This document shows positions 57,225-64,000 of a stretch of DNA of 64,000 bases, in pieces. The stretch's first letter is position 1, and each line of letters starts with the position of its first letter. Both the position numbers and the translations under genes were made by a program. Origin of the DNA: Bacillota bacterium (lineage in GTDB: Bacteria; Bacillota; Clostridia; Oscillospirales; Oscillospiraceae); assembly GCA_023386265.1 (NCBI GenBank), contig JAEWKA010000006.1, positions 1 to 64,000 of the forward strand. Reading direction: 5' to 3'. The notes under the pieces were generated by a model. It was not told where the DNA came from, did no database searches, and saw only the letters and a list, made by a program, of their open reading frames with translations.

Positions 57225-57758
57225 TTATTCTTCTGATATTTCCTCGGGATCTGTAACAGCGGGGGTTTGAATCTGAGCAGAGGGGCGTGCTCCGGCAAGA
57301 TTGCGGAAACGAGAACGCGACTGTCTGACCTCGTTGAGCGCTGCTGTAACCGCTTCTTCGGTACGTCTCAAAGCATCGTCAACATATTCGTTCGAGGCAC
57401 GGACAAGCTCTCTCGACTTGGTTTCGGAATTCGAAATGATCTCGTTTGCATGCGCTCTTGCGATACGCGTAATCTCCTGTTCTTCGACCAGGCGTCTAGC
57501 CTGTTCCTCCGCCGCCTTACGGATTGCTTCCGCTTCGCGTTTTGCGTTTAATACAAATTCATCGCGCGCAGCCAAAAGGCGCTTTGCCTCGGTAAGCTCA
57601 ATCGGAAGCTGAGCCTTGATCTCATCAAGAAGGCTCAGTACGCTTTCGCGGTTTATCATGCATTTGTCTTTGCCGAGCGGAACGCTCCATGCGTCGGCGA
57701 CAGTGTTATAGAGAACTTCCAGTAATTCGGTTACTTCGTTTTCCATCTCGTTATCCAT
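57225..57758 (-). CDS. Coiled-coil protein next to coaD, function unknown
   Basis: A 177-residue protein. Residues about 55-160 are mostly charged heptads (EAKRLLAARDEFVLNAKREA, EAIRKAAEEQARRLVEEQE, AHANEIISNSETKSRELVRA), a long coiled coil, followed by a Pro-containing tail ending DPEEISEE. It resembles DivIVA-like or V-ATPase subunit-H-like annotations, which mainly reflect the coiled coil. It has a GGGAGG site and is five bases after coaD, so it is co-transcribed. It has no signal peptide. A role in cell envelope or division cannot be told from sequence. Confidence 0.75.
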   Translation of the reverse strand: MDNEMENEVTELLEVLYNTVADAWSVPLGKDKCMINRESVLSLLDEIKAQLPIELTEAKRLLAARDEFVLNAKREAEAIRKAAEEQARRLVEEQEITRIARAHANEIISNSETKSRELVRASNEYVDDALRRTEEAVTAALNEVRQSRSRFRNLAGARPSAQIQTPAVTDPEEISEE

Positions 57759-57762
57759 ATCT

Positions 57763-58248
57763 TTACCTCCCGTTCAGGATTATTTTATCGATTTCATCCG
57801 ACACGATCTTCGGAACATAATCTGATAGATCGGCGCCGTACGCCGCAAGCTGCCTGACAGCCGTTGAACTCACATAAGTATACTCGAGTTTTGCCGTTAT
57901 GAAAAAAGTCTCGAGCTGTGGGTTCAGCTTTTTATTGAAAACCGCCATAGTGGTCTCGTATTCATAGTCGATATGGTTTCGCAGCCCCTTGATAATGACG
58001 GGATTTTCATACTGCTTTGCGAAATCCGCAAGAAGCTCAATTGAGCAGGTGACCTCAACGTTAGGAAGGTCAGAAACCACCTTCTTGATGAGCTCGACGC
58101 GCTCTTCAATATCGAACAGGGGGGATTTTTCTATGTTCATGACAACGCTGACGACCAGCTTGTCAAAGATCTTTGAGGCTCTGGTAATGATGTCAAGATG
58201 CCCCAATGTAATGGGGTCGAAAGTTCCGGGATAGATCGCGGTAATCAT
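57763..58248 (-). CDS. coaD: Phosphopantetheine adenylyltransferase CoaD
   Basis: CoaD converts 4'-phosphopantetheine and ATP to dephospho-CoA. The 161-residue protein has YPGTFDPITLGHLDIITRA (with the TxGH motif), SPLFDIEERVELIKKV, VIIKGLRNHIDYEYE, and YTYVSSTAVRQLAAYGADL (the substrate loop). It lies between rsmD and the coiled-coil gene, a common clostridial order. Confidence 0.96.
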   Translation of the reverse strand: MITAIYPGTFDPITLGHLDIITRASKIFDKLVVSVVMNIEKSPLFDIEERVELIKKVVSDLPNVEVTCSIELLADFAKQYENPVIIKGLRNHIDYEYETTMAVFNKKLNPQLETFFITAKLEYTYVSSTAVRQLAAYGADLSDYVPKIVSDEIDKIILNGR

Positions 58249-58284
58249 CTGAAAACATCCATTCCTTTCGCTGCTGCGAAATGC

Positions 58285-58821
58285 TTAAGCTCTTTTTCCG
58301 CAGACTGTTAGCTTGACCTTTCCGTATTTATATACGCGTCCTGCATAATACGGCTCGTTCATCGGAGGTAAATCCATTTCGCTGTCAGTCTCGCAAATAA
58401 TTATACCACCTTCTGACAATATGTCAAACTGAATAATTTTGCGCAGAACTGCATCCATCAGCCCACTTTTATACGGGGGATCGAGAAAAATGACATCATA
58501 TTTCCCACAGTGGCTAAGAAAGGAGAGCGCATCTTCACGCACGGTCTCTCCCGCGAGCCCACAGTGCTCAAGATTGCTCTTCACAAGCTTAATCGCCTCA
58601 GTGCTCTCGTCAACGAAGCTTGCGCTCCTTGCCCCGCGGCTCAGCGCCTCGATTCCGAGCTGCCCTGTTCCCGCGAAAAGGTCGAGAATTCTCCTGCCCT
58701 CGATATCAAACTGAACTATATTGAAGATCGATTCCTTCACTTTGTCAGTCGTAGGTCTTATCTCCATGTTTTTCGGCTCGTTAAGCCTACGCCCCCGCGC
58801 CGAACCCGTTATAACTCTCAT
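58285..58821 (-). CDS. rsmD: 16S rRNA m2G966 methyltransferase RsmD
   Basis: RsmD methylates G966 of 16S rRNA. The 178-residue protein has MRVITGSARGRRL, RPTTDKVKESIFNI, ILDLFAGTGQLGIEALSRGA (S-adenosylmethionine site) and VIFLDPPYKSG (catalytic DPPY). Its ATG overlaps the uvrC end by four bases. Confidence 0.96.
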   Translation of the reverse strand: MRVITGSARGRRLNEPKNMEIRPTTDKVKESIFNIVQFDIEGRRILDLFAGTGQLGIEALSRGARSASFVDESTEAIKLVKSNLEHCGLAGETVREDALSFLSHCGKYDVIFLDPPYKSGLMDAVLRKIIQFDILSEGGIIICETDSEMDLPPMNEPYYAGRVYKYGKVKLTVCGKRA

Positions 58822-60662
58822 GTGTTTTCCTCCGTATCGTCTGTGTCCGTGGCTTCATCTCCGCCGTGGTAATAGTCATAAACCGCTCTAGCCGTGCTTT
58901 TCGGCACAACCGCGTCCAATTCCTCGAACGAAGCGCTTTTGATTGCCTTTATGGTTTTGAAAGCTTTAAGAAGTTCGTTGCGCCGCGTTTCGCCCACGCC
59001 CTTAATATCCTCGAGCTTTGAGCCAATGGTTGCGCTCCGCAGGCTGCGGTGATATTCGATTGCAAACCTGTGCGTTTCCTCCTGAATATTCCCGATAAAA
59101 GCGAACACTGCGGGGTTGCCCGTTATTCCCACTTCCTCACCGCTCGAATAGATGAGCGCGCGCGTGCGGTGTCGGTCGTCCTTAACCATGCCCAGAACGG
59201 GCAGGGAAATATTCATTTCCTTCAAAACGCTCTCCGCAATCGAGGCATGCACCGCTCCGCCGTCTATAAGAAGAAGATTAGGCAGTTCGGAAAACGAGGC
59301 GTCGCCCTCGAGATAGCGATTGAATCTACGCGTCAGCACCTCGCGCATACTGCCGAAATCGTTCTGCGAGGACAGCTCTTTAATCTTAAATTTCCTATAA
59401 TCCCGTTTGAGCGGCTTCCCGCTGACAAACACAGTCATCGAAGCGACGATGCCGAAATCTCCTGTGTTCGAAATATCAAAGGCCTCGATTCGCATTGGCA
59501 GGGCTTGAAGCCCCAGCGTATCCTGTAGCCATTCCAGGGTTTTAAGCCTGCGCTGGGCGGCAGTCGTAAATCGAAGGCACTCCTCCTTGGCGTTTATCAT
59601 TGCCTTTTCGACAAGGAAACGCTTTTCACCGCGCTGCGGAATTTCAATATAAACCCTTCGTCCCGACGCTTCGGTGAGCAATTGCTCAATTTCGGCAGTA
59701 TCCTCAGTGCCGAACGGCAGGAGCAGGGTTTTCGGCCATGCGCCGCGAATCGAATAATACTGACGAACAAGTGCGGAGACCGCCTCGGGGTCATCTTCAA
59801 GCGGCTCATCCATCATTTCAAAATCTTTTCCGACGAGGTTATCTCCCGAATAATGCAGAACGGAAAAGCAAGACTTGGCTCCGCGGAAAAATCCCACAGC
59901 GTCGGTATCCGAGCCGACGGCGCCGATGACTGCCTGGCGGTTTGAAAGTCCCTCCAGCGAGCGAAGCCTGTCTCGAAGCTGTCCCGCCTGTTCGAATCGG
60001 AGCTCGTCCGAGGCCTTTGTCATTTCATGCTCAAGCTCCGCTTTAAGCTCTGCCGATTTGCCGTTTAAAATCATCTCAGCGTCACGCATACGCGCCCTGT
60101 ATTCTTCGATGCTTGATTTTCCCGCGCAGTAGCCCGGGCAGCTGCCCATGTGGTAATTCAGACAGGGTCTGCCCTTGCCAATATCACGGGGAAATTTCTT
60201 TCCGCAGGTGGGCAGAAACAGAGCCTTGCTGACGGTATCGATTATGTCGTGGGTCAAAATCCGACCGCCGAAGGGTCCAAAATATTTTGCTCCGTCCTCC
60301 GCAACTTTATTTGCAATTGAAAAATGCGGGTATTCGCTTTTAACGTCCAGCCTTATAAACGGATAGGCCTTATCGTCGCGCAAAAGGATGTTATAGTGCG
60401 GCTGATGCCGCTTAATAAGCGAGTTTTCGAGTATCAGCGCCTCAAATTCCGAGGCTGCGACGATGACGTTGAAATCGCGCACCTTTTCGACCATTGCGGA
60501 GGTTTTTGGCTCGTGGTCACCTCGGAAATAGCTCGTGACGCGGTTTTTTAGTGCCTTAGCCTTGCCGACGTAGATTACCTCGCCTTTTTGATCGAGCATA
60601 AGGTATACTCCCGGCAGGAGCGGAAGGCGGTTTGCCTTTTCCCGCAGTTCGTCTATAAGCAA
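58818..60662 (-). CDS. uvrC: Excinuclease ABC subunit C
   Basis: UvrC makes the two cuts beside a DNA lesion. The 614-residue protein has the GIY-YIG nuclease (GVYLMLDQKGEVIYVGKAKA), CLNYHMGSCPGYCAGKSS (cysteine cluster), a UVR motif (ELEHEMTKASDELRFEQAGQ), the RNase H-like domain (RIEAFDISNTGDFGIVASMT, LLLIDGGAVHASIAE) and a helix-hairpin-helix end. It begins with TTG 60662, seven bases after GGAGG; no better ATG is near. Confidence 0.96.
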   Translation of the reverse strand: MLIDELREKANRLPLLPGVYLMLDQKGEVIYVGKAKALKNRVTSYFRGDHEPKTSAMVEKVRDFNVIVAASEFEALILENSLIKRHQPHYNILLRDDKAYPFIRLDVKSEYPHFSIANKVAEDGAKYFGPFGGRILTHDIIDTVSKALFLPTCGKKFPRDIGKGRPCLNYHMGSCPGYCAGKSSIEEYRARMRDAEMILNGKSAELKAELEHEMTKASDELRFEQAGQLRDRLRSLEGLSNRQAVIGAVGSDTDAVGFFRGAKSCFSVLHYSGDNLVGKDFEMMDEPLEDDPEAVSALVRQYYSIRGAWPKTLLLPFGTEDTAEIEQLLTEASGRRVYIEIPQRGEKRFLVEKAMINAKEECLRFTTAAQRRLKTLEWLQDTLGLQALPMRIEAFDISNTGDFGIVASMTVFVSGKPLKRDYRKFKIKELSSQNDFGSMREVLTRRFNRYLEGDASFSELPNLLLIDGGAVHASIAESVLKEMNISLPVLGMVKDDRHRTRALIYSSGEEVGITGNPAVFAFIGNIQEETHRFAIEYHRSLRSATIGSKLEDIKGVGETRRNELLKAFKTIKAIKSASFEELDAVVPKSTARAVYDYYHGGDEATDTDDTEENT

Positions 60663-60761
60663 GGTATCACCTCCGTATCGCTAACCAAAACGATATTTAT
60701 TTGGTAAGCTTATTATTCCATATTTTTATGCGCAGTCAAGACCTTTTATTAAAAATGAAAA

Positions 60762-60785
60762 CGGGGCGTGCACTTGCACGCCCCG
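60762..60785 (-). terminator. Terminator of the HPr gene
   Basis: CGGGGCGTGC pairs with GCACGCCCCG around a four-base loop, followed on the minus strand by TTTTCATTTTT. Confidence 0.9.
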
Positions 60786-60801
60786 ATCGATATGCTAATT
60801 A

Positions 60802-61065
60802 TCACTCTGTGAAATCAGATGCTATAAGAGCTGCCAAAGTATTGAGCGCTTCTTTCTCGTCGCTTCCATCTGCAACGAGGGTAACGGAAGTGCCCTTGAC
60901 AATGCCGAGAGACAGTACCCCCAGAAGGCTCTTAGCGTTGACCTTACGGTCGTCCTTCTCGATCCAAATACTGCTTTTAAACTCATTGGCCTTCTGAATG
61001 AAGAATGTTGCGGGTCTGGCGTGCAGACCAACCTGGTTATTGATAGTTACTTCTCTAGTAAGCAT
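60802..61065 (-). CDS. ptsH: HPr phosphocarrier protein
   Basis: An 87-residue HPr. His15 in GLHARPAT is the site phosphorylated by enzyme I, and Ser46 in NAKSLLGVLSLG is the regulatory site for HPr kinase, so it can serve both sugar uptake and carbon control. The ATG at 61065 is used since the GTG three codons upstream lies inside the AGGAG site. No other PTS gene is near, so it could also be a stand-alone regulator like Crh, although His15 argues for HPr. Confidence 0.93.
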   Translation of the reverse strand: MLTREVTINNQVGLHARPATFFIQKANEFKSSIWIEKDDRKVNAKSLLGVLSLGIVKGTSVTLVADGSDEKEALNTLAALIASDFTE

Positions 61066-61122
61066 TATCGTCACTCCTTATGTTATGACAAAATGGCATA
61101 GCTCCACATGTTTCTGTAAATC

Positions 61123-61151
61123 ATTTTATCAAAGTAAATCCGTTACGTCAA
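61123..61151 (-). promoter_or_regulatory. Sigma-A promoter of the HPr gene
   Basis: On the minus strand TTGACG (61151-61146) and TAAAAT (61128-61123) are spaced by 17 bases, about 58 bases before the HPr ATG. Confidence 0.75.
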
Positions 61152-61207
61152 TTGCTTTTACTGATTTTGTAATTTTGCACAGGTATAATATTTTCTTTAC
61201 CTTGCTT

Positions 61208-63583
61208 TTACCTCAGTTCGACAATCGTTACGCCTGTTTCCCCTTCTCCATAGCGTCCAAGTCGGTAAGATTTGACAGCCTTGTTCATTTTCAGACTTTG
61301 CGACACCGCCGCCCGAAGCGCTCCCGTACCCTTCCCGTGGATAATTGTCAGCTTTTCGAGCTTCGCCATAACAGCGCTGTCGACATATCTTTCGAGTACC
61401 GGTATTGCCTCGTCCGTCATCATTCCGCGCAGGTCAAGCTCGGAGCTTGTGGACTCCGTTCGCAAGGCGACTGTTCTATTTGTTGATATATTGGGTCTTC
61501 CTGCCGGCTTTTCCTCGACAAGATAAACCTCGTCCTCACGCGCGGTCGTTTTGATTATACCCGCCTGAAGTGTGAGCACTCTGTCGTCTGTAACCGAAAT
61601 CACGCTCGCCATCACGCCCATCGAAAGTATTTCCACCGTGTCTCCGGCCTTGACGGGACGGGAGGATTTTTTCTGCTCACACTCTTCCTGCTTGCGTTCG
61701 GAAAGCTGCTTGTTCGCTTCGTTAAGGCTACGGCGGAGCTCAGCGCGGGCTTCGTTTTCACGGATGTGGTCGTATTCCTTTGCCTGACGCTTCCGCATTT
61801 CGTCTAGCTCGTCAAAGGTGCGTTCAGCGGCCCTTTTTGCGTCCCCAAGTATTCTTTCGGCCTCTCTTCGAGCTTTTTCATCTGCTTTTTCAAGACGTAC
61901 GGACAGCTCGCGGCGGAGCATTTCCGACTTTTTGGCGTTATCTTCGGTTTCTCGGAGCTTTTTCTCGGTGTCTTCCCTGTCCTTTTCAAGAAGCTGTCTT
62001 TGCTTTTCGAGCTTTTCAATCGTCTCCTCAAAGGACGCACTACCCTGCGTTATTCTGCCCTTTGCGTCTTCGATTACGCTTTTTTGCAGTCCCAAACGCT
62101 CGCTGATTGCAAAGGCGTTCGATTTTCCCGGTATTCCAATAAGCAAGCGATAGGTCGGGCGCAGGGACTCAACGTCGAATTCGCAGGAGGCATTCTGCAC
62201 ACCCTCCGTCATCGTTGCATAGACCTTGAGCTCGGCGTAGTGTGTTGTTGCCGCTGTGACAGAGCCTTTATTTCTTGCATCCTCAATGATTGCAACGGCC
62301 AGCGCCGCGCCCTCGACGGGGTCCGTTCCCGCACCGAGCTCATCAAAAAGAAGAAGGCTCTTATCGTCGCACGCTCCCAGTATTTTCACTATATTCGTCA
62401 TGTGCGAGGAAAATGTTGAGAGCGATTGTTCAATGCTCTGCTCATCGCCGATGTCCGCGAGCACAGTGTGGAAAACAGGCACGATACTGCCGTCAGCCGC
62501 CGGAATATGCAGTCCGCAGGCCGCCATTATGCAGAGAAGTCCTAGAGTTTTGAGTGACACGGTTTTACCGCCCGTGTTGGGTCCCGTAATGACAAGCGTA
62601 TCGAATTCGTCGCCGAGCTCGATGCTGACGGGCACGGCGGTGCCCTTCGGTAGTAGCGGGTGACGCGCTTTTTTCAGGCTCACTCGCTTATCCGAAATGA
62701 CCGGCTCTTGGCAGTCCAGCTTATAACTCAGCTTTGCTCTTGCAAAAATGCAGTCCAGCTCAACTAGCACATTGAAGTCGCGGATAATATCCTCCGCATG
62801 GTCACCGCATTCTGCGGATAGCTCCATGAGTATACGCTCAATCTCGATTTTTTCCTTCGCGTGGAGCTCTCGAAGCTCGTTATTCGCCTTAACTGCTGCC
62901 ATGGGCTCGATAAAAAGCGTCGCCCCGCTCGAGGAAATATCGTGGACAAGTCCGGGAATTGTTCCCTTATGGTCGGCCTTGACCGGCACGACATAGCGCT
63001 CCGAGCGAGTTGTAATTATAGGTTCCTGAAGTGCCTTTGAATAGGCTGGGGATGAAATGATTTTCTGCAAGGCCTCGCGCACTCGGGCTGAAGCAGCTCT
63101 CATCAGGCGGCGGATGCTAGATAGCTCAGAGCTTGCTGCGTCCGCAATTTCTTCCTCGCCGATAATGCAGGTGGTGATTTTTTCTTCCAAATATTTATTT
63201 GCCATAAGCGATGAAAATAAAAAGTCGAGATCGTGCCTTTCGCTGCGCTCGCCGTCGGCATAATCCCGCACTATCCGTGCGGACTGCAAGACTCCCGCGA
63301 TGTCCAGAAGCTCGCGCGTATTGAGCATTCCGCCGATATTCGCGCGCGAAAGCGATGAGCGCACGTCTCTGACACCACCAAAGGATGGGCTGCCTTTTAG
63401 CACCATCATAGTTTTGGCCGCTGTTGTTTCTCCCAGTCTGCGCTTTACGTCATATTCGATGTCAGATGGGCGAAGTGTCAGCACCTTTTCCTTCGCGGGC
63501 GCACTAACGGCTTCGTTCGATAGAAGCTCAAGCACCGTGGGAAGTTCAAGTGTCCTGACTGATTTTTCGTATAGTTCAGTCAT
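61208..63583 (-). CDS. mutS2: Endonuclease MutS2
   Basis: MutS2 acts on branched DNA and collided ribosomes rather than in mismatch repair. The 791-residue protein has the MutS core (VVPVKADHKGTIPGLVHDIS, Walker A GPNTGGKTVSLKTLGLL, Walker B LLLFDELGAGTDPVEGA), a long coiled coil (about 510-640) and a C-terminal Smr nuclease domain (LDLRGMMTDEAIPVLERYV and IIHGKGTGALRAAV). It lies between HPr and recO on the same strand. Confidence 0.96.
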   Translation of the reverse strand: MTELYEKSVRTLELPTVLELLSNEAVSAPAKEKVLTLRPSDIEYDVKRRLGETTAAKTMMVLKGSPSFGGVRDVRSSLSRANIGGMLNTRELLDIAGVLQSARIVRDYADGERSERHDLDFLFSSLMANKYLEEKITTCIIGEEEIADAASSELSSIRRLMRAASARVREALQKIISSPAYSKALQEPIITTRSERYVVPVKADHKGTIPGLVHDISSSGATLFIEPMAAVKANNELRELHAKEKIEIERILMELSAECGDHAEDIIRDFNVLVELDCIFARAKLSYKLDCQEPVISDKRVSLKKARHPLLPKGTAVPVSIELGDEFDTLVITGPNTGGKTVSLKTLGLLCIMAACGLHIPAADGSIVPVFHTVLADIGDEQSIEQSLSTFSSHMTNIVKILGACDDKSLLLFDELGAGTDPVEGAALAVAIIEDARNKGSVTAATTHYAELKVYATMTEGVQNASCEFDVESLRPTYRLLIGIPGKSNAFAISERLGLQKSVIEDAKGRITQGSASFEETIEKLEKQRQLLEKDREDTEKKLRETEDNAKKSEMLRRELSVRLEKADEKARREAERILGDAKRAAERTFDELDEMRKRQAKEYDHIRENEARAELRRSLNEANKQLSERKQEECEQKKSSRPVKAGDTVEILSMGVMASVISVTDDRVLTLQAGIIKTTAREDEVYLVEEKPAGRPNISTNRTVALRTESTSSELDLRGMMTDEAIPVLERYVDSAVMAKLEKLTIIHGKGTGALRAAVSQSLKMNKAVKSYRLGRYGEGETGVTIVELR

Positions 63584-63624
63584 ATATTTCTCCGTTGTAA
63601 GGGTAAATTGTTTAATTTATGCGC

Positions 63625-64000
63625 CTATTTGACGCTTTTCCAGTAGTCGAGCGAGGAGAACCTTCGCTCGAGTTGCGCCTTCACATAGGCTTCACAGACC
63701 TTGTTGTGTCTTTTTTCGGCGTCTGAGTCAAGCGCGAAAGAAAATATTTTTTTGCTCTCCGCGCCGGAAATGTGCCGCATTGCCGCAAGCGACGCTGAGC
63801 AAAGCGGAAAAGTCTCGCCATATTGACTGCTCCGGCATTTTACGCAGAGTACAGTTCCGCCTATTGTACTGAACACAGGCGAAACCATGTCCTCTTTTCC
63901 GCAGACGGGGCAAGCCTCGAGCGCCGGTTCGTAGCCCGATAGGCACATGAGCCGTACTTCGAACACAGCTTTGATGTGCTCCGGCGGATAAAGACCGCCC
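63625..64000 (-). CDS. recO: DNA repair protein RecO, C-terminal part
   Basis: The frame runs off the right end of the window; 125 codons are present. It reads GLYPPEHIKAVFEVRLMCLSG at its start, then CPVCGKEDMVSPVFSTIGGT and VLCVKCRSSQ, giving the zinc-binding cysteines (two CxxC pairs) of clostridial RecO. RecO helps load RecA on single-stranded DNA. It is 42 bases upstream of mutS2. N-terminal OB fold outside the window. Confidence 0.85.
   Translation of the reverse strand, partial: GGLYPPEHIKAVFEVRLMCLSGYEPALEACPVCGKEDMVSPVFSTIGGTVLCVKCRSSQYGETFPLCSASLAAMRHISGAESKKIFSFALDSDAEKRHNKVCEAYVKAQLERRFSSLDYWKSVK

Overview
The window looks like chromosomal DNA of a spore-forming anaerobic Bacillota, most likely a clostridial (Oscillospiraceae-like) lineage. 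The evidence is a complete germinant-receptor operon, a sigma-K gene, a tungsten-type aldehyde ferredoxin oxidoreductase (AOR) with its ferredoxin, strong AGGAGG-type ribosome binding sites, and a low-to-medium GC division cluster with MraZ. No rRNA, tRNA or CRISPR array was seen.

Layout. (1) 1-2.2 kb: a partial membrane protein, a broken deoC and a degenerate transposase. (2) 2.3-9.7 kb, all minus strand: a YesM/YesN-like two-component system followed by a BMP lipoprotein and the NupOPQ-type nucleoside ABC transporter. (3) 9.7-21.7 kb: an accessory region. Intact genes are Mn-type sodA, a chemoreceptor, a TM1266-like regulator, larB-larC-larE (nickel-pincer cofactor synthesis, without larA) and a DUF362 iron-sulfur protein. 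They sit among fragments of a chemoreceptor, a serine recombinase, DedA, a CoA-transferase, a nonsense-mutated PNPOx-like gene and a shortened Rrf2 regulator. (4) 21.7-22.8 kb: a double-HTH regulator abutting the 5' half of sigK, which stops being SigK at the place where skin elements interrupt the gene in other spore formers. (5) 23.0-27.1 kb: a gerA-gerC-gerB-D operon. (6) 27.3-33.7 kb: moaC, a MOSC protein, TetR, an iron alcohol dehydrogenase, then a ThiF/MoeB-like enzyme, a four-cluster ferredoxin, AOR and a MoaD-like carrier. (7) 33.7-43.1 kb: a Moco/Tuco-type riboswitch with terminator, then a large lipoprotein built of five molybdopterin-domain-like modules, a FecCD-type ABC importer, a two-module lipoprotein, a rhodanese-like lipoprotein, an FMN-binding lipoprotein, a THEP1-like NTPase and a ferredoxin. 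(8) 43.1-64 kb, minus strand: BrkB-like protein, the dcw cluster from mraZ to ftsZ (lacking murF, murD, murC and ftsA), coaD, rsmD, uvrC, HPr, mutS2 and the end of recO.

How the parts may work together. Regions 6 and 7 form a molybdenum/tungsten block: cofactor synthesis (moaC, MoaD-like, ThiF-like), a cofactor user (AOR with its ferredoxin), and a riboswitch-controlled surface system whose lipoproteins resemble the sulfite-oxidase fold and sit beside a metal/oxyanion-type importer. My leading hypothesis for a new system is that 33.9-43.1 kb encodes surface capture and import of molybdate/tungstate or of the pterin cofactor itself. The sequence shows the architecture and the riboswitch; the ligand is inference. 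The second notable point is the sigK break, which suggests that some or all of the accessory region to its left is a skin-like element whose other end lies outside the window.
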